This document shows, in pieces, positions 11,654 through 23,764 of a stretch of 64,000 bases of DNA. Every line of letters begins with the position of its first letter. The stretch's first letter is position 1. A model generated the notes under the pieces. That model worked only from the letters and a program-made list of their open reading frames with translations. It did no database searches and had not been told where the DNA came from. The translations under genes were made by a program, and so were the position numbers. Source of the DNA: Gnetum montanum (Eukaryota > Streptophyta > Gnetopsida > Gnetales > Gnetaceae); the NCBI GenBank assembly GCA_015680685.1, contig MNCI01004198.1:13670-77669 (forward strand), given 5' to 3'.

Positions 11654-11713
11654 TAGATGAAGACCTTTCCTTCAATAATTTTGATAGTATATGACATCAT
11701 GGATTTTGATAGT

Positions 11714-12572
11714 TGATGAGTGAGGAGGTACCCCTACACTGAACCATACGAATACGAGCGTTTCATGCGTGATCTAGTCGAACTCCGCAAACGGACTAGT
11801 TGTGGCACCTAAATAGTTAGCCTTAGGTCGCAGTTCATTGTCTTCCCACCTGGACTAGTATTATCTTTGTCACGTATGGTTTAGTCCAGAGTGAGGTGTA
11901 TGATGTGTTCTAACCTAATGCTACTCCTAAAGGTAATGGAAAATAAAATTAACTAAACTAGGAGGAAAGAGTAAGAGAATCTAAACTAGCCTAAGTGCGA
12001 TGAGCATCTATTCCTTAATCATCCGTACACATCTTGGACCTCATGCACGACTACCACTGGGATTACCAAGCGCATGGCCTAAGTACGCTACTAGGTTACC
12101 AAGTAGTCAGACTTAAATGATTGTGATTAAGTCATACTCATTCTGCATTTAACACGAGTTTAAAGGTGAGAAGAGATTAACTAGGAAAGCATTAAATAAT
12201 AATTAAATAAATAATTAATCTAAGTGAATGCTGCAATGATGAAGTAATCTCAATCTTTATTTCTGGTCATGTGTGTGTCCAAGTACATCACACTCAAATA
12301 AGGATGTCATACAATTACATTCACCACACTGCGGGCATACACTAGGAAATATTCTAACTCTGGAATGATAAAATTGCAAGAGTCTAGCTAAGGGTCTAAA
12401 TCTAAGTGCCTAAAACTGGGAAAGCTGCCTCTTATTTATAGACATTGCGGCAGGCCGCGATATCGCGTATGCGATATTACGGCTTGGGCTGTGATATCGC
12501 GTCTACTATGATTCCGTAGATGCAATATCATGGGTGTGTTATCATAGCTATCAGCAAATTCATGACTCATCA
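11714..12572 (-). repeat. Element 2 3' LTR
   Basis: 859 bp, TG...CA. It carries a minus-strand TATA box (CTATAAATAAG, about 12432-12442) and U3 motifs GCGATATCGCG, GCGATATTAC, GTGATATCGCG and GCAATATCA between 12456 and 12532. Confidence 0.9.
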
Positions 12573-12581
12573 TACTCCCAC
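12573..12581 (-). promoter_or_regulatory. Element 2 polypurine tract
   Basis: Minus strand GTGGGAGTA directly before the 3' LTR start. It is a variant of the ATGGGGGTA tract of elements 1 and 3. Confidence 0.7.
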
Positions 12582-12755
12582 GATTGAATGAAAACTCATC
12601 CTCGAGTTAAAGTGAGAACAAGCTCCATTGATTACACAGTAAATAGGTATGGGATTATTGACTAGATAGAATGGATTCATGTTGCAGTGTGGAGTCAGAA
12701 CAAAATTAAGACACAACACAAAAGAAAATCCTATGATTACGAAATTGGAAGGAAC

Positions 12756-13523
12756 TCATGTAGTTCCTGGTGGCGGTGGCTCCTCCATGGGTGTCTTTCC
12801 CTTTTCTTGTGCTCCAGGTTTTGGGAATTGATGATGTTGAAGTATGGCCTGGAGTTTCTCCTCTTGTAAGGCCTTGAGTACCTTGGCATGCATGTAAGTT
12901 TGCACTTGTGCCATAGAGGCATCCCAGTCAGCCTTCTCTTTTTCTTCTGCCACCCTTTTATTCTCTGTCAACAGTTTATTAAGTTGCTCAGTTCTAAAAG
13001 TGTCCAACTGGTTCTGAGCAACCTTTGGCCCTGTATTTGGAAGGTTTAATACTTCTAAAATAGCTTAAATAGAGAAATCAACAATCACACCACGAATTTT
13101 AACCGTGGTGCCTTCTTCTTTATTGTGCCAAAATTGGTACATTTCCCCTAAGTACCAGGCACCACTTTCAAAGAGGGTAGGCCATAACGAGGACCCTGTG
13201 AGGTGATCCCTAACGACCTCCAGAGCAAACTTTGCAAATGATCCAAAGTTTAACTCCACATTCATTGCCATGAATGTGGACTTCTCGTGAATGGCCTAAA
13301 CACCATCCTGGGGCAACGTGAGATGTTATCCCTATTCAGCTACAGCAGCCGCTCCTCCTTCTGCCTACCTTGATTGTACAATAGTAGGGTCTTCCTAGTG
13401 GATACTAAATGATTGTTCATCATGCTCTACATGTTGTTTAGCAAGAACTTGTCCTACACCTCTCCTAGGTTGTTTGATCACACCTTGAGTAGGACCTTCC
13501 TATTGTCTGCATTTCGGGGCCAT
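12756..13523 (-). pseudogene. Element 2 ORF3, between gag and 3' LTR
   Basis: About 255 codons from an ATG at 13523 (MAPKCRQ) to a stop at 12756, with several in-frame stops. The middle part (about 13065-13271) contains G-T-T-V-K-I-R-G-V-I-V-D-F-S-I and then I-L-E-V-L-N-L-P-N. This resembles the I-R-G-x-x-V-x-F...L-G-L-P pattern of the 'putative plant transposon protein' domain found near the 3' end of some Athila-type elements; the assignment is from memory and moderate. The C-terminal part is a charged helix rich in Lys/Glu/Gln that ends in a Pro-rich tail, likely a coiled coil. The Gly/Pro-coding tail resembles the tail of the ORF at 25958-27655. Function unknown. Confidence 0.55.
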
Positions 13524-14344
13524 CTACAATCACACGGGGCCAATCGTTAGTAAGGTTGTTACCAAAGTTAGCTTATACCTTACTACTTGCCTTAATAGAT
13601 TTACTTTATTTCCATGTGATGTTAATTATTGGAAGAACATGTCCTTGAAAGATTATAATGTTGAGTCCTCTTTGCTTAGGTGGTTTCCAAATTTAATTTT
13701 CTAGTATAGCTAAGGGGATGAAATTGTTTTTGACACATTCTATTCTTAATTTTACAACTAATTACCCTTAAAGATGTCCTTTGGATGATGATGAATTTCA
13801 AAAAATTTATGTGTTATTCGGTGTGTGCCCCACCCCCACGACTAAGCTAAACACTTTGGGTTTAAGTAGGTTTAGATAGAATGAAAATCAGAGTACTAGC
13901 GAGTGAGCTATGGATATGAAAGCAAGGGGCGAGCAATCGCGAGTTGTAAAGAGGAATTTGAAAAACTTCCCCTGTGTGAATAGTTGCAAATGATGTTGAT
14001 TAGCACGGGGGGGTCACATATATATATTTTTATCGAAGTTAGGGCATTTAGAGAATGTACCAAATTTTTAATATTTCTTTTGAAATCAAACGATGTAAAC
14101 TAAGGACATTTGGATGATTGTTAAAGCATTCTAGGATAATTCAACTAGTTCTGAAGGCACAAAAATTATGATGGTGTGGAATTTATCAATAAGGACCTCG
14201 GATGGTAGAGAAAAAGGCTATGTGATGATTCATAGGAACATTAAATCGAAGGAATAGTAATAAGGGAAATAATATCATGAACAATACATTGAGGGTAATA
14301 AATGGTGTGTGTGAGCTGTGTCATAAGTGAAAATTACAAAGGAT

Positions 14345-15185
14345 TACATAAGTGGGTCCTCCCCAAAGTAGGTTACAACCTATAATTCCCTTGTATAACC
14401 ACACTTAAAAGTGTCTGTGGGCACTAGAAGGGTTAAATGGAATCCACACTAATTCCACAAAACACACACATGTAAATATCACTAGAATGAGGTAAGAATT
14501 CTATGTTACACACGACATGAGCTACAGTTACACAAATAGTAAGATGAGATGAAGTATAGAAGGGATTGTAGAGATTGGGACATGAGGTAACTGACCTTGG
14601 GCATAGTGAATCTTACGTGTAAAGCATGATTAAGGTGTCATTAACCTATCGTTCCAAGATCAAGACCAAGTCCATTCCTCTAATTAGTGATATTACATTG
14701 TTTCATCCCATGATGATCAACTATGAGAGCATCATAACAACAAGGCGTACGATCACTTGGCATTTTGTTCAAGGGAGGAGTGATTTTTGTTTTGTGGCAC
14801 TTTCTTCTTTTTTTTCTTTTTTTTTATTGCTGAATCTAGAGAAGCCACCAACCTTCAAGCATGGGTACATGTCTTTCCAATGGAATCCCCTAGAACAACA
14901 TTGGATTTTTGAGTGCCCTCTTGATTACTCTTACTTCCCTTTTTCATTAGATCTACAAGGCTCTTAGTACAGCCACATTGCACGATAACTTCCACATATG
15001 TCACCAAAGAGAATCCGCAAGTCCCCTTGATGTCACACCCTAATCATTCCCTCTTGATCCATCCTTCTTCATTTGGGGTACAATGAACACAAAATTAATT
15101 TTAAGTTTTAAATATGTCAAAAAATATCATTGTACCCTCAAATAGAACCTCTTATTTGTAGAATAAATGAGTGGGTGTAATGGGC
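14345..15185 (+). repeat. Dispersed block R2, copy c
   Basis: It begins GGGTCCTCCCCAAAGTAGGT and aligns in segments with 4682-5620 over its whole length. It sits between ORF3 and gag of element 2. The stretch from 13524 to 14344 before it contains no recognisable ORF. The plus-strand frame at 14626-14967 has no family features and is probably spurious. Confidence 0.5.
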
Positions 15186-15394
15186 TCACTATCCAAATAA
15201 TTGATCATTCAAGACTCGACAACATAGAACACACCTCAATCAACGATCCACATGAGTGTTTTATTTGTAGATGAGATTACTGATAAAAACGTAAAGAGAC
15301 AAAAAGACAAAAAGATAAAACAAGAAATTGAAAAATGAAAAACTAGAAAATAAAAAGTTGTAAAATTAAAGAAAATGAAAAATATTTATTAATC

Positions 15395-17389
15395 CTACTT
15401 GCTATTAGAATGGAGGATATCCCTCATAGCTAAATGGTTGAGGATGGCAAGGATTAATAATTGACGATAGGGATCCTTGCATGTTGGAAGTATTGAAACT
15501 TGACCATACTTACCCTGTTGGGTTTCACACACTGGGTTATAATAAGCATAGTGGGGTAATTTATATGATGTAGTTCCTGGATAATGATTTGACCCACTAT
15601 GATATTTAGGACTGTTAGATGGTATGCAAGGATCAGGATGTTGCCTTCCATGATTGTGTTCATTGGGCCATATGGTTGTTGGAGCGTTAGTTGGTGACCT
15701 TGATGAAGTAACATGAGGCGTTGGCTTCGAAGATAAGGATGCACCATAGTGTTGGGCTTGTGTTATATCGAAGGATGCAGTGGCCTTGGGATTGTGTTTT
15801 CCCTTTCTATGGTCATGTTTAATGAAGGGACGCTTTTGATGTTGAGGAGGCTTCTCATTGCTGTTGGCAATAGTAGCACAAGTGGCATTCATGGGTTGTT
15901 GCTATGGCACAGGCACCTTAGGAACAGTTGGTGGTAATGTGGAAGGAGGGAAAGGATGAGAATGTTGAAAATAAGGAGAAGTGTAAGGTGCACAAGGTGG
16001 TGGTTGTGTTGAGGACATGGGTTGATAGTATTATGGAGAATGGTAGTGTAGTGGGATAGGGTATGTTGGCCCAATTGGAGAAATAGGATGTTAAACTAGA
16101 TAAGTGTTTGGATTCAGATGATACGAAGGGTGTCTCTAGTTTAGGGGTGGTCTCCCCCACAACTGGGATTGTTGCCATTGTGATAGAACACAGTATCTCT
16201 GTACAAACTCTGGATGTAACGTGTTTTCCCAATGCTCATATAAATGTGACAAGATTGGGCATTGACCCTTGGGATGATCATACAGGCATATGTTGCATTC
16301 ATACACATGATTAGTAGTTGAGCTCTTATTTTCCTTATCCCTTCTTTCCGATTGTCTACTGATACTTTTTCCTACTTCTTGGGTTGTCAAAACTCTATCC
16401 CCAATAATATCAATAACTTCTCTACACTTTTTATGTGTCCATTTCAACATCTTATTAATCTTTGCCTCGACTTCCTCTAATGATTGTTGTTTTGGCAAAG
16501 ATGGTTCTTTTTCCTTGTGATAAGTTTATTTCTCCTTTTTATGATCATGGACCTTTGTTAAGTTGATACTTTGGTCACGTTGATGTTTTTCAACACTCTC
16601 CCATCTAGCCATTTCTCCTTCTTCTTTGGCTACCCACTTAATAAGCTCTTGGACTTGATGGGTTCGTAGTTCATATAGTTGGCCTTGGGCATACATTCCT
16701 AGAGTCTCTCTTGTTTCATTACATAGCCCATCAATGATATGGTACACTAGCCTTTCCTTGGAAAACCCATGGTCTCGACAGTTGTTTAATAGTGCATAAT
16801 ATCTTTCTAAGGCCATGTCCAAGGGTTCATGTTTTGCTTGTTTCCACTCTTGGATTTGTTTCCTCAAGGTTGACACTCTTGCGTATGTTTGATATTTTTT
16901 GTTAAAGACTTCTACCATTGTTGACCAATGTCGTATTGAATTTGGTTTTAACAATCTATACCATACTTTTACTTGGCCAACGAGTGTCATAGGAAAGAGC
17001 TTAAGTTTTTGCCAACTGTTGTCAATGTTGTTCCACGTACAAGCATCGTAGAAGGCTTTTAAATGTTGATGTGGATCTAAGTCATAACCTCCTAAAGAAT
17101 TAGGGAAGTTGTTTAAATTGAGCCTGGGTAGATGGCTCTCTTTACGATGCCTATAGGAGATTTGAATAGCCCCTTGTATTTGCGTTAAGCTTGTAGTGGC
17201 CAGTAGGGGTTCATCGTCATCGGGTAGGTTATGCTTTCGTGCGTTGGGATGACATTACTTCTGTTGATGTTTATAAGAAATCTCCATCTCAAATTGTGTA
17301 CTCCAATCTTCATTGTCATAAAATACATCGGTTCTCCAATGAATTTCCTCACTAGGTGTGGCATTATCATAATCTTGTAGGAGAGGCAT
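15395..17389 (-). pseudogene. Element 2 gag, slightly decayed
   Basis: About 665 codons on the minus strand from MPLLQDYD at 17389, with a handful of stops. A retrotransposon gag domain (16526-17100) shows V-W-Y-R-L-L, S-I-R-H-W, K-Y-Q-T-Y, L-R-K-Q-I-Q-E-W-K-Q and E-R-Y-Y-A-L-L-N-N-C motifs, all aligning with element 1. An intact zinc knuckle, C-N-I-C-L-Y-D-H-P-K-G-Q-C (CX2CX3HX4C), lies near 16270. The C-terminal third is rich in Pro, His, Ser and Tyr and ends at 15395 with no protease. The gag would form the particle and bind RNA. It is better preserved than element 1 gag. Confidence 0.85.
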
Positions 17390-17512
17390 TGTTGTAAAGT
17401 TGTGTGTGAATTTATGTGTGACTGTTTACAATTATTTCTTGCTAAAATATGTATCGTTAATTTCTATACATCGACCTTGTATAATATAACTAATCTAGAT
17501 AACTAGCACCGC

Positions 17513-17529
17513 CCCCAGCAATGGTGCCA
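17513..17529 (-). promoter_or_regulatory. Element 2 primer binding site
   Basis: Minus strand TGGCACCATTGCTGGGG. It differs from the TGGCGCCGTTGC site of element 1 at two CpG positions, as expected from deamination of methylated CpG. Confidence 0.75.
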
Positions 17530-17530
17530 A

Positions 17531-18346
17531 TGATGAGTGGCGAGGTACCCCTACACTGAACCATACAAATATGAGTGTTTTCACGCGCGATCAGGTCAAA
17601 CTCTGTAGACGGACTAGTTGTGGCACCTAGACAGTTAGCCTTAGGTAGCAATTCATTGTCTTCCCACCTGGACTAGTATTATCTTTGTCACGTATGATTT
17701 AGTCTAGATTGAGGTGTATGATGTGTTCTAACCTAATGCTACTCCTGAAGGCAATGAAAAATAAGATTAACTAAACTAGGAGGAAAGGGTAAGAGAATAT
17801 AAACTAGCCTAAGTGCAATGATCATCCATTCCTTAATCATCCATACACATCTTGGACCTCGTGCATGACTACCACTAGGATTACCAAGTGCATGGCCTAG
17901 CTACGCTACTAGTTTACCAAATAGTCACACTTAAATGCTCGTGATTAAGTCGTACTCATTCAGCGTTTAACATGAGTTTAAGGGTGAGAAGAGATTAACT
18001 ATGAAAGCATTAAATAACAATTAAATAAATAATTAATCTAAGTGAATGCTGCAATGATGAAGTAATCTCGATCTTTATTTCTGGTCATGTGCGTGTCCAA
18101 GTACGTCACACTCGAATAAGGATGTCGTACAATTACATTCACCACACTGTAGGCATACACTGGGAAATATTCTAACTCTAGAATGATAAAACTGCAAGAG
18201 TCTAGCTAAGGGTCTAAATCTAAGTGCCTAAAACTAGGAAAGCTGCCTCTTATTTATATACATTGCAATATCGCGTCTACTATGATTCTGCAGATGTGAT
18301 ATCATGGGTGTGTTATCGTAGCTGTCAGCAAATTCATGACTCATCA
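17531..18346 (-). repeat. Element 2 5' LTR
   Basis: 816 bp. Compared with the 3' LTR it has lost about 40 bp just upstream of the TATA-like site (CTTATTTATATAC, near 18250), which removes the first two or three GATATC palindromes. Confidence 0.9.
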
Positions 18347-18519
18347 ATAGTATATGACATAATGCACTTAGCTCATGTTAAAGGATCTTTCTTATGATTA
18401 AGTTTTAAGAAAAAGGATTTTTAAATAGAATTGTTTAACATATTGGAGTGATTAGTGGGACTGCTAGAGGCATTAGTCTCATTAGATTCTTAGAATGAAT
18501 TGATTTATTATATGTTAAC

Positions 18520-19200
18520 TAAGATAAGCTTATGTGGGTTAAATGGGTAATAAATTTATAAGGCCCCAAATTTATAAATTGCATGAATAAAGTATGATCC
18601 TTTCCAAAGCATTAAAAATTTTGTACATTGGGGTACATAGTTTGGGTTATAATAGAAAATCTTGTTACTTGGTTGAACATCAAGGTGTTTAATCTAAAAT
18701 TAGTACCTTTGCTTATTATAGACTTTATGATCTATGGACTTCATTATGCATGAGAGCAATCATTCTATTTTTACTTAGCATATTTAAATTCATTAATCAT
18801 TCATATTATGTTTAGGTAAGATCTAAATCTAATTCACATGTAGTATTAAGTGTATGGAGTTCTATTTGTATTGATAACTTTGGCAATTTTACTTACACCA
18901 GCTCATAAGGAAAATACTTACTAGGAAGTTTTTAGGTTGACCTATAAGCTCATAGAGCATCATTTAGTTTGATGCTCTAGTCCTTCCTATACTTATTAAT
19001 GATCCATATTAAAATGTAGGTTATCAAATAATTAGTAACTTTAGCTTGACCATTAGCTTGGGGATGATAAGGTATAGCTAATTTGTGGTCTAACTCTAAG
19101 TGTTGCATCAATTTTTTGAATGTTAGCTTTGTAAAATATGTATCATTATTTCATAGGAGTGCTCATGGCATACCAAACTATTGTGGCCAAGCTCACCCAT
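18520..19200 (-). pseudogene. Ty3/gypsy integrase fragment
   Basis: On the minus strand near 19050 the frame reads A-I-P-Y-H-P-Q-A-N-G-Q-A-K-V-T-N, the conserved end of the gypsy integrase core. The catalytic Glu of Q-A/V-E is replaced by Lys. It continues with K-Y-R-K-D and L-N-D-A-L-x-A-Y-R-S-T, then degrades. A G-P-Y-K-F-I piece near 18560 looks like the start of the C-terminal domain. Several stops. Element 2 inserted about 170 bp to the left. It may be all that is left of an older autonomous element. Confidence 0.75.
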
Positions 19201-19267
19201 GCTATCGCATGGGGTCATGATCAACAAAACTATCTTGTAAAATCATATACTCTTGCACCAAGTAATG

Positions 19268-19372
19268 TTAACATGTTAGAAGGTGAACCAACGTGTGGGA
19301 AGGTGGATTGACATGTGGGGAGGTGAACCAACATGTGAAAAGGTGGACCAACATGTAGGGAGGTGAAACATT
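19268..19372. repeat. About 21-bp minisatellite
   Basis: Five imperfect copies of a unit close to GGTGAACCAACATGTGGGGA. A G-run (19413-19426) follows shortly after. Confidence 0.75.
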
Positions 19373-20699
19373 ACTACTAGGTAGCTATAAAGCAGATAAC
19401 AAAGGCGACGTCAAAGGGGGGGGGGAAGCAAGGGCCTCCTTAACAAATCAGGCTCTCTTCTTGAATAGCTAGGTCTCTCTCCATTAAGGCACATGTAGAT
19501 GGGTAGGTGGTGTCTCCAGGGACTGAGAAACTAGTGGATGGAAATTTTCTCTCTCTCGCTTCTCCTATTTTTCTTGGGGCAATAGTGGTGCAACTGATGT
19601 GCATGGATGGCAAAAGCGGCATGTAGGTTCTATAGTCTTATTTATTTATACTTGGCAATGAACCGACAATAGTCAGTAGTAGTAGAGCTACATGGACGAT
19701 GATCAACAATCTTAGCAGCAAACCAAGAGGTGCTGGTTTTCTTTTCCATTTTCATGGCAAATCCATGATAGTGATAGATGTAGGACTATAGATAGTAACA
19801 CATCTACTGACATGTGATAGTAAGATCTAGCAACTCAATCTCTCTCTCTCTCTCTCTCTCTCTACTATGGTGTTGTAGTAGTTGAGAGCAATGGTGCAGG
19901 TGTGGTAGTAGTAGATTTCTGTAGTGGCTGAAAACATCAATGGCTAGAACACTAAGAGGTTACTGGGCATATAGCCTAACCTCAGATCCGTGCAAGGGCC
20001 GTGCTGGAGAAAATAGAAATGAGGTGCCCTAAATGGTTTGGTTGATCAGATAGCGACTTACATGGTGTACACTAACCTTTAGTAAACAACAGTTTTAAAA
20101 AGTTACATGGAAATTTAGGTGAAAAAATCCATAACACATAGAACAATAAAAGCGTAGCAAAATATGCAACTAAGCAATAAACATGAATTGATAGACAATG
20201 ATGCAAAATATGGTGAAATGAAATGAAATGGGCTCAAGTGAGAGAATGCACCACCCCATGATTAGGGGATTTGATCTTTTTTTGGTTGAAGAAGGTGTAC
20301 AACTGATGGAAAGTGTGGATAGGCATAGCTTACAATGTAACGATATGGTCATAGCTCCTTGACTGTTGTCAATGGTTTGCGAATAGGAACTGATGGATCG
20401 ATGCTTGCTGGGCTAAGAGAGATCCAAGAAGTACTACCACTGGGGTTTGCTATTCATCAGCCTTTCGCTTGCTAGTCTCTTTGCCAAAGCTAATCACTAG
20501 AAAGCCAAAATGCCAATCTCCAATTGCAAGAAAGCCAAGTCAAAAGTCAAAAATGCCAAAAGCCAACTCTCAAGGCCAATCTCCCCAAAAAGCCAGCCCT
20601 TTGAACATTGTTCGCTAGGGTATTTATAGAGCTAGAAGTGGGAGAGAGACGTAGCTTGAATGCCACATGTCTTGGGTCCCACATGGTGCAAACATGGAA
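19373..20699. other. Unclassified LTR-like stretch
   Basis: No coding sequence recognised. A minus-strand TATA-like TATAAATA at 20621-20628 resembles the promoters of the nearby LTRs. A GCCAA-rich tract lies at 20470-20600 and a (TC)n run at 19839-19863. It is downstream, in transcription sense, of the integrase end at 24174, so it could contain the 3' LTR of that element, but I found no second copy to fix the ends. Confidence 0.35.
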
Positions 20700-22260
20700 A
20701 TGCCATGCTGGTGTGTAGTGCTACGTTGCAGTGTTACGTTAGTGTGCTATGCTGCAGTGTGACGAGGCTGGACATGAAACTTGCTAAGCTATGACCATAC
20801 TGTTTAGACTGCATGTGCCAGAATCTAGGGAACTATCATGTTTTTATAGAAAATGCCAATGTCAAATGCAAAGTGGAGCCTATGCTCCAAGACTACGTCT
20901 TCCCTGCTCTTACGAGCAGGGTCAAGCATAGGGACAACTTTGGGAATCAACAAGGGGACTACAAAATAAAGTAAACTACTAATCTTATCTTTTGAAGAGA
21001 TGCCAAAGTAGAAATGACTGTTGCCAATGAGTTTTAGAGCTGCTGAAGATGTCCTGGGGCTTCCATGCAAGTGTTATGATACCTATGCCGCCCAGCATAT
21101 CGGTGTAGCGTAAACACCCGCACACTACACTGTGCTAGGTTGCGTAGCGTAGCCACCAGTCTTGAGACAAATCTTGCCCAAAAACTAAATATACTCCATT
21201 GAGGTCTGGCTAAGCAAGCAACTTCAGCAATTGGCAACCCTACTTTTCATGTTGAAAGGCCATAGGACCTATATATTTCATCCTTGGGACACTTTTGGGC
21301 TTTGTGTCCTTGCTACGCTATGCAGCATAGCATAGTATAGCAACTAGTATGACGTGAATCCTTGTTTAATCTGTAATGTTTTGTCAAGAAACTTTGGATG
21401 GGACCCAAGGGTGAAGTGGAACAAGTATTCTTAGAGGTTGGAGCATGGCAAAGTGTAATTCCTTTGCTAAGACCACTTGATGGAAGACCTTCATGCATTC
21501 TGACCCTACTACGCTATGTAGTGTAGCACAATGTAGCACCCAATTTAACTTGAATTCTGACTCACTTTGCAAATTTTTTTTTGTGGGATGTTAATCATTT
21601 CCTAGAGTGGCAGTAGAACAAGCATATTTGATGGTTAAGGCATGGAAAATTATGTTTACTTTGCCAAAATAGTCTAAGAGAAAGTATTGTCACAATAGAA
21701 CCCTGCTACACTGTGTAGCATAGCATAATGTAGCACTCCAATGAAGATGATTCTTGGCAAAATTTGCCACATTCTTTTGCATCATGTTGATCATGCTTTA
21801 AGGATGAAGCGGAGCAAGTATCCTACAGGGCTGAATCACTATCAATCTACATCTTTCACACCTAATCAATCTCCACCTAGCCTGCTACACTGTGCAACAT
21901 AGCGTAGCCTAGCAAGTTTCGTAGTTAGAAAACTTACTGAACTATTTAGTCCATCCTAAGCACTTTCAATAACTCCTAGCATGGTCCTTGGGTAGATTGT
22001 CAATTGGGTCATGTATCAAGCTAGGCAAGCTAGAGGGTGTAGCAAGCTTGTCAACCCATGAGATAGAAAATTTGTAGAACTATACGATCTATCCCTAGTG
22101 CTTATTTTGTGCAAACTGGTCTCCTCATTGGGTGCTATGTTGACTATGCTGTAGAGGGTGGTAGGAAGGCTCAGAAGTAGCTTTGCAGGCATTAGGACTT
22201 CTAGGGTGCCATGTTGTCTACACAGTCCAGCATGACACCATGCTTGCAGAGATCCTTGCC
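20700..22260. repeat. Degenerate tandem array with palindromic core, about 190-bp period
   Basis: The motif CTGCTACRCTATGTAGCATA and close variants recurs near 21134, 21310, 21507, 21702, 21881 and 22130, so the period is about 175-200 bp; weaker copies lie around 20730-20790. Sequence between the cores is also partly shared (AAGTGGAACAAGTAT, GGAGCATGGCAAA). The core is self-complementary and could form hairpins. No protein coding. Confidence 0.65.
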
Positions 22261-23764
22261 CAAATTTCGAGACTATGTTGAATCATGAGAGTCCCAAATT
22301 TGATGGTGTTTCAATGGTCTCTCTTTGTTGACGTCTGGAGGATCTTCTTGAGAGACGTCGATAAAGAATACGAAACACTATGAAGAACAAAATGCCAACA
22401 TCGCTCTTCAGTCCCTGCTTGGATAATTCTTGACTATGTTTGAGAGTACTTGAAGGATGATGTAGGATAGAGGGCAATGAATGGATTTGAGGAAATAGGA
22501 TCAAGGAAGAAATGAATGTAGAATGCGATGCTATGAAAATTGTTGCCACAGTGTGATCCCTCATCAAAATGCTTATGAGGAAGTTAGCACACATGGGTGT
22601 GTTTCCTTTTGAACCTCAACCTCTCATTGGAATGCTTAGAGATGGTCAATTTATGGCCAAAATGATTGTAAATCAACTTTCGTGCCATTTGTTTTAGGCA
22701 CTTGTCCACTTTTTCTTTGCATTTTTTCTCTTTTGTGCTTTTTTGCTGCATACCCACATTCACTTGAAGATAACCTTGTCGTCGTTGTAGGATAGGTGTT
22801 TCCTCCTTGGCATGAGTTGTGTTACATCCATGTGGGGCTTTGACCTACCTACAAAGGCTTTCCATGGGATGAGTTTCATTACATCCATTATGGGCTTGGT
22901 GGTTGGGCATGTGAAAGGCCTTTATGTGCATCGGGAAATCTTGCAAAGAAGGTATGGGAAATTGTGAGTATAGGGAATGGAGATTAAGTTAGCTGAGGGG
23001 AGGGTAGGATACGCACTCTCAAGTAGATAGGTTGATCAAAATGGGTACTTCGAAATTATGTAGTGTCTTGCTCTCATGGTATAGCACATCTTTAAATGAC
23101 ACCATCTTGGCTTTTATCCTGCAAATACAATAGAGAGAAAACTAGAAAAAACAACCATTGAGTGAAGAGAAGGAAAAGTCCTATTATCTCGAGACACTAC
23201 TAGGGTGGCAAGTGTTGTGTCTAAGGTGTGTGATGTCCAAAGCAAGAAGGCTAGCATAGGCGTTAGCATCGGTAGGCTGGAAAGTTTCAACAGCCCCACC
23301 GGAAATGGGCATAGAAGAGGCTAGGAGTGATGATGATGCAAGTGCTCAGGAATCCTCATCAAAGGCAAGCATCATGAAATCTAGCTGCAAGGTGAGAAGC
23401 CTAATAGCTTAATGCCTTTTTTCACTTGGATGATGGCAAGGGCTGGAGGATGGCAACTTTGTGGTTGGGCCACAATAGTGCTGGGACTCAAACAGCAAGT
23501 GCTGATAGTGGGAGCTATGATGAAGATAATTGGCTATGGTAGCGGTAGCTTCAAAAGGTTATCAAGATGTCAAAAAACATCTCGAGAAGATTAGCAAGAT
23601 GTCAAGGGTGACAAGGCTGCATATGTCCCATAGGATTTTTTCTTGGTGATGTGAACTTCATTCTGGAACTGCAACGTCCCACCCCATCCACCTAGGAGGC
23701 TTGAAGATGTGCACGCTCACTTGTTCACAAGGGTCACATGTGTGAGCTAGGAGGTGTTACACTC
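22261..23764. other. Unassigned stretch, probably retroelement 3' region
   Basis: No recognisable coding sequence. The ORFs of 60-103 codons here lack family features. It lies between two tandem arrays on the 3' side of a Ty3/gypsy integrase fragment. Confidence 0.4.

Larger units (their letters stand above)
11714..18346 (-). mobile_element. Element 2: gag-only LTR retrotransposon with extra ORF
   Basis: A complete minus-strand element with LTRs at 11714-12572 and 17531-18346 and target duplication ATAGT (11709-11713 and 18347-18351). The internal 4958 bp reads, in transcription order: primer site, gag (17389-15395), an R2 block, an extra ORF (13523-12756), polypurine tract, 3' LTR. There is no protease, reverse transcriptase or integrase. 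It starts only 60 bp after the end of element 1 and is in the same orientation. Its LTRs are related to those of element 1 but clearly a separate subfamily. Confidence 0.85.
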
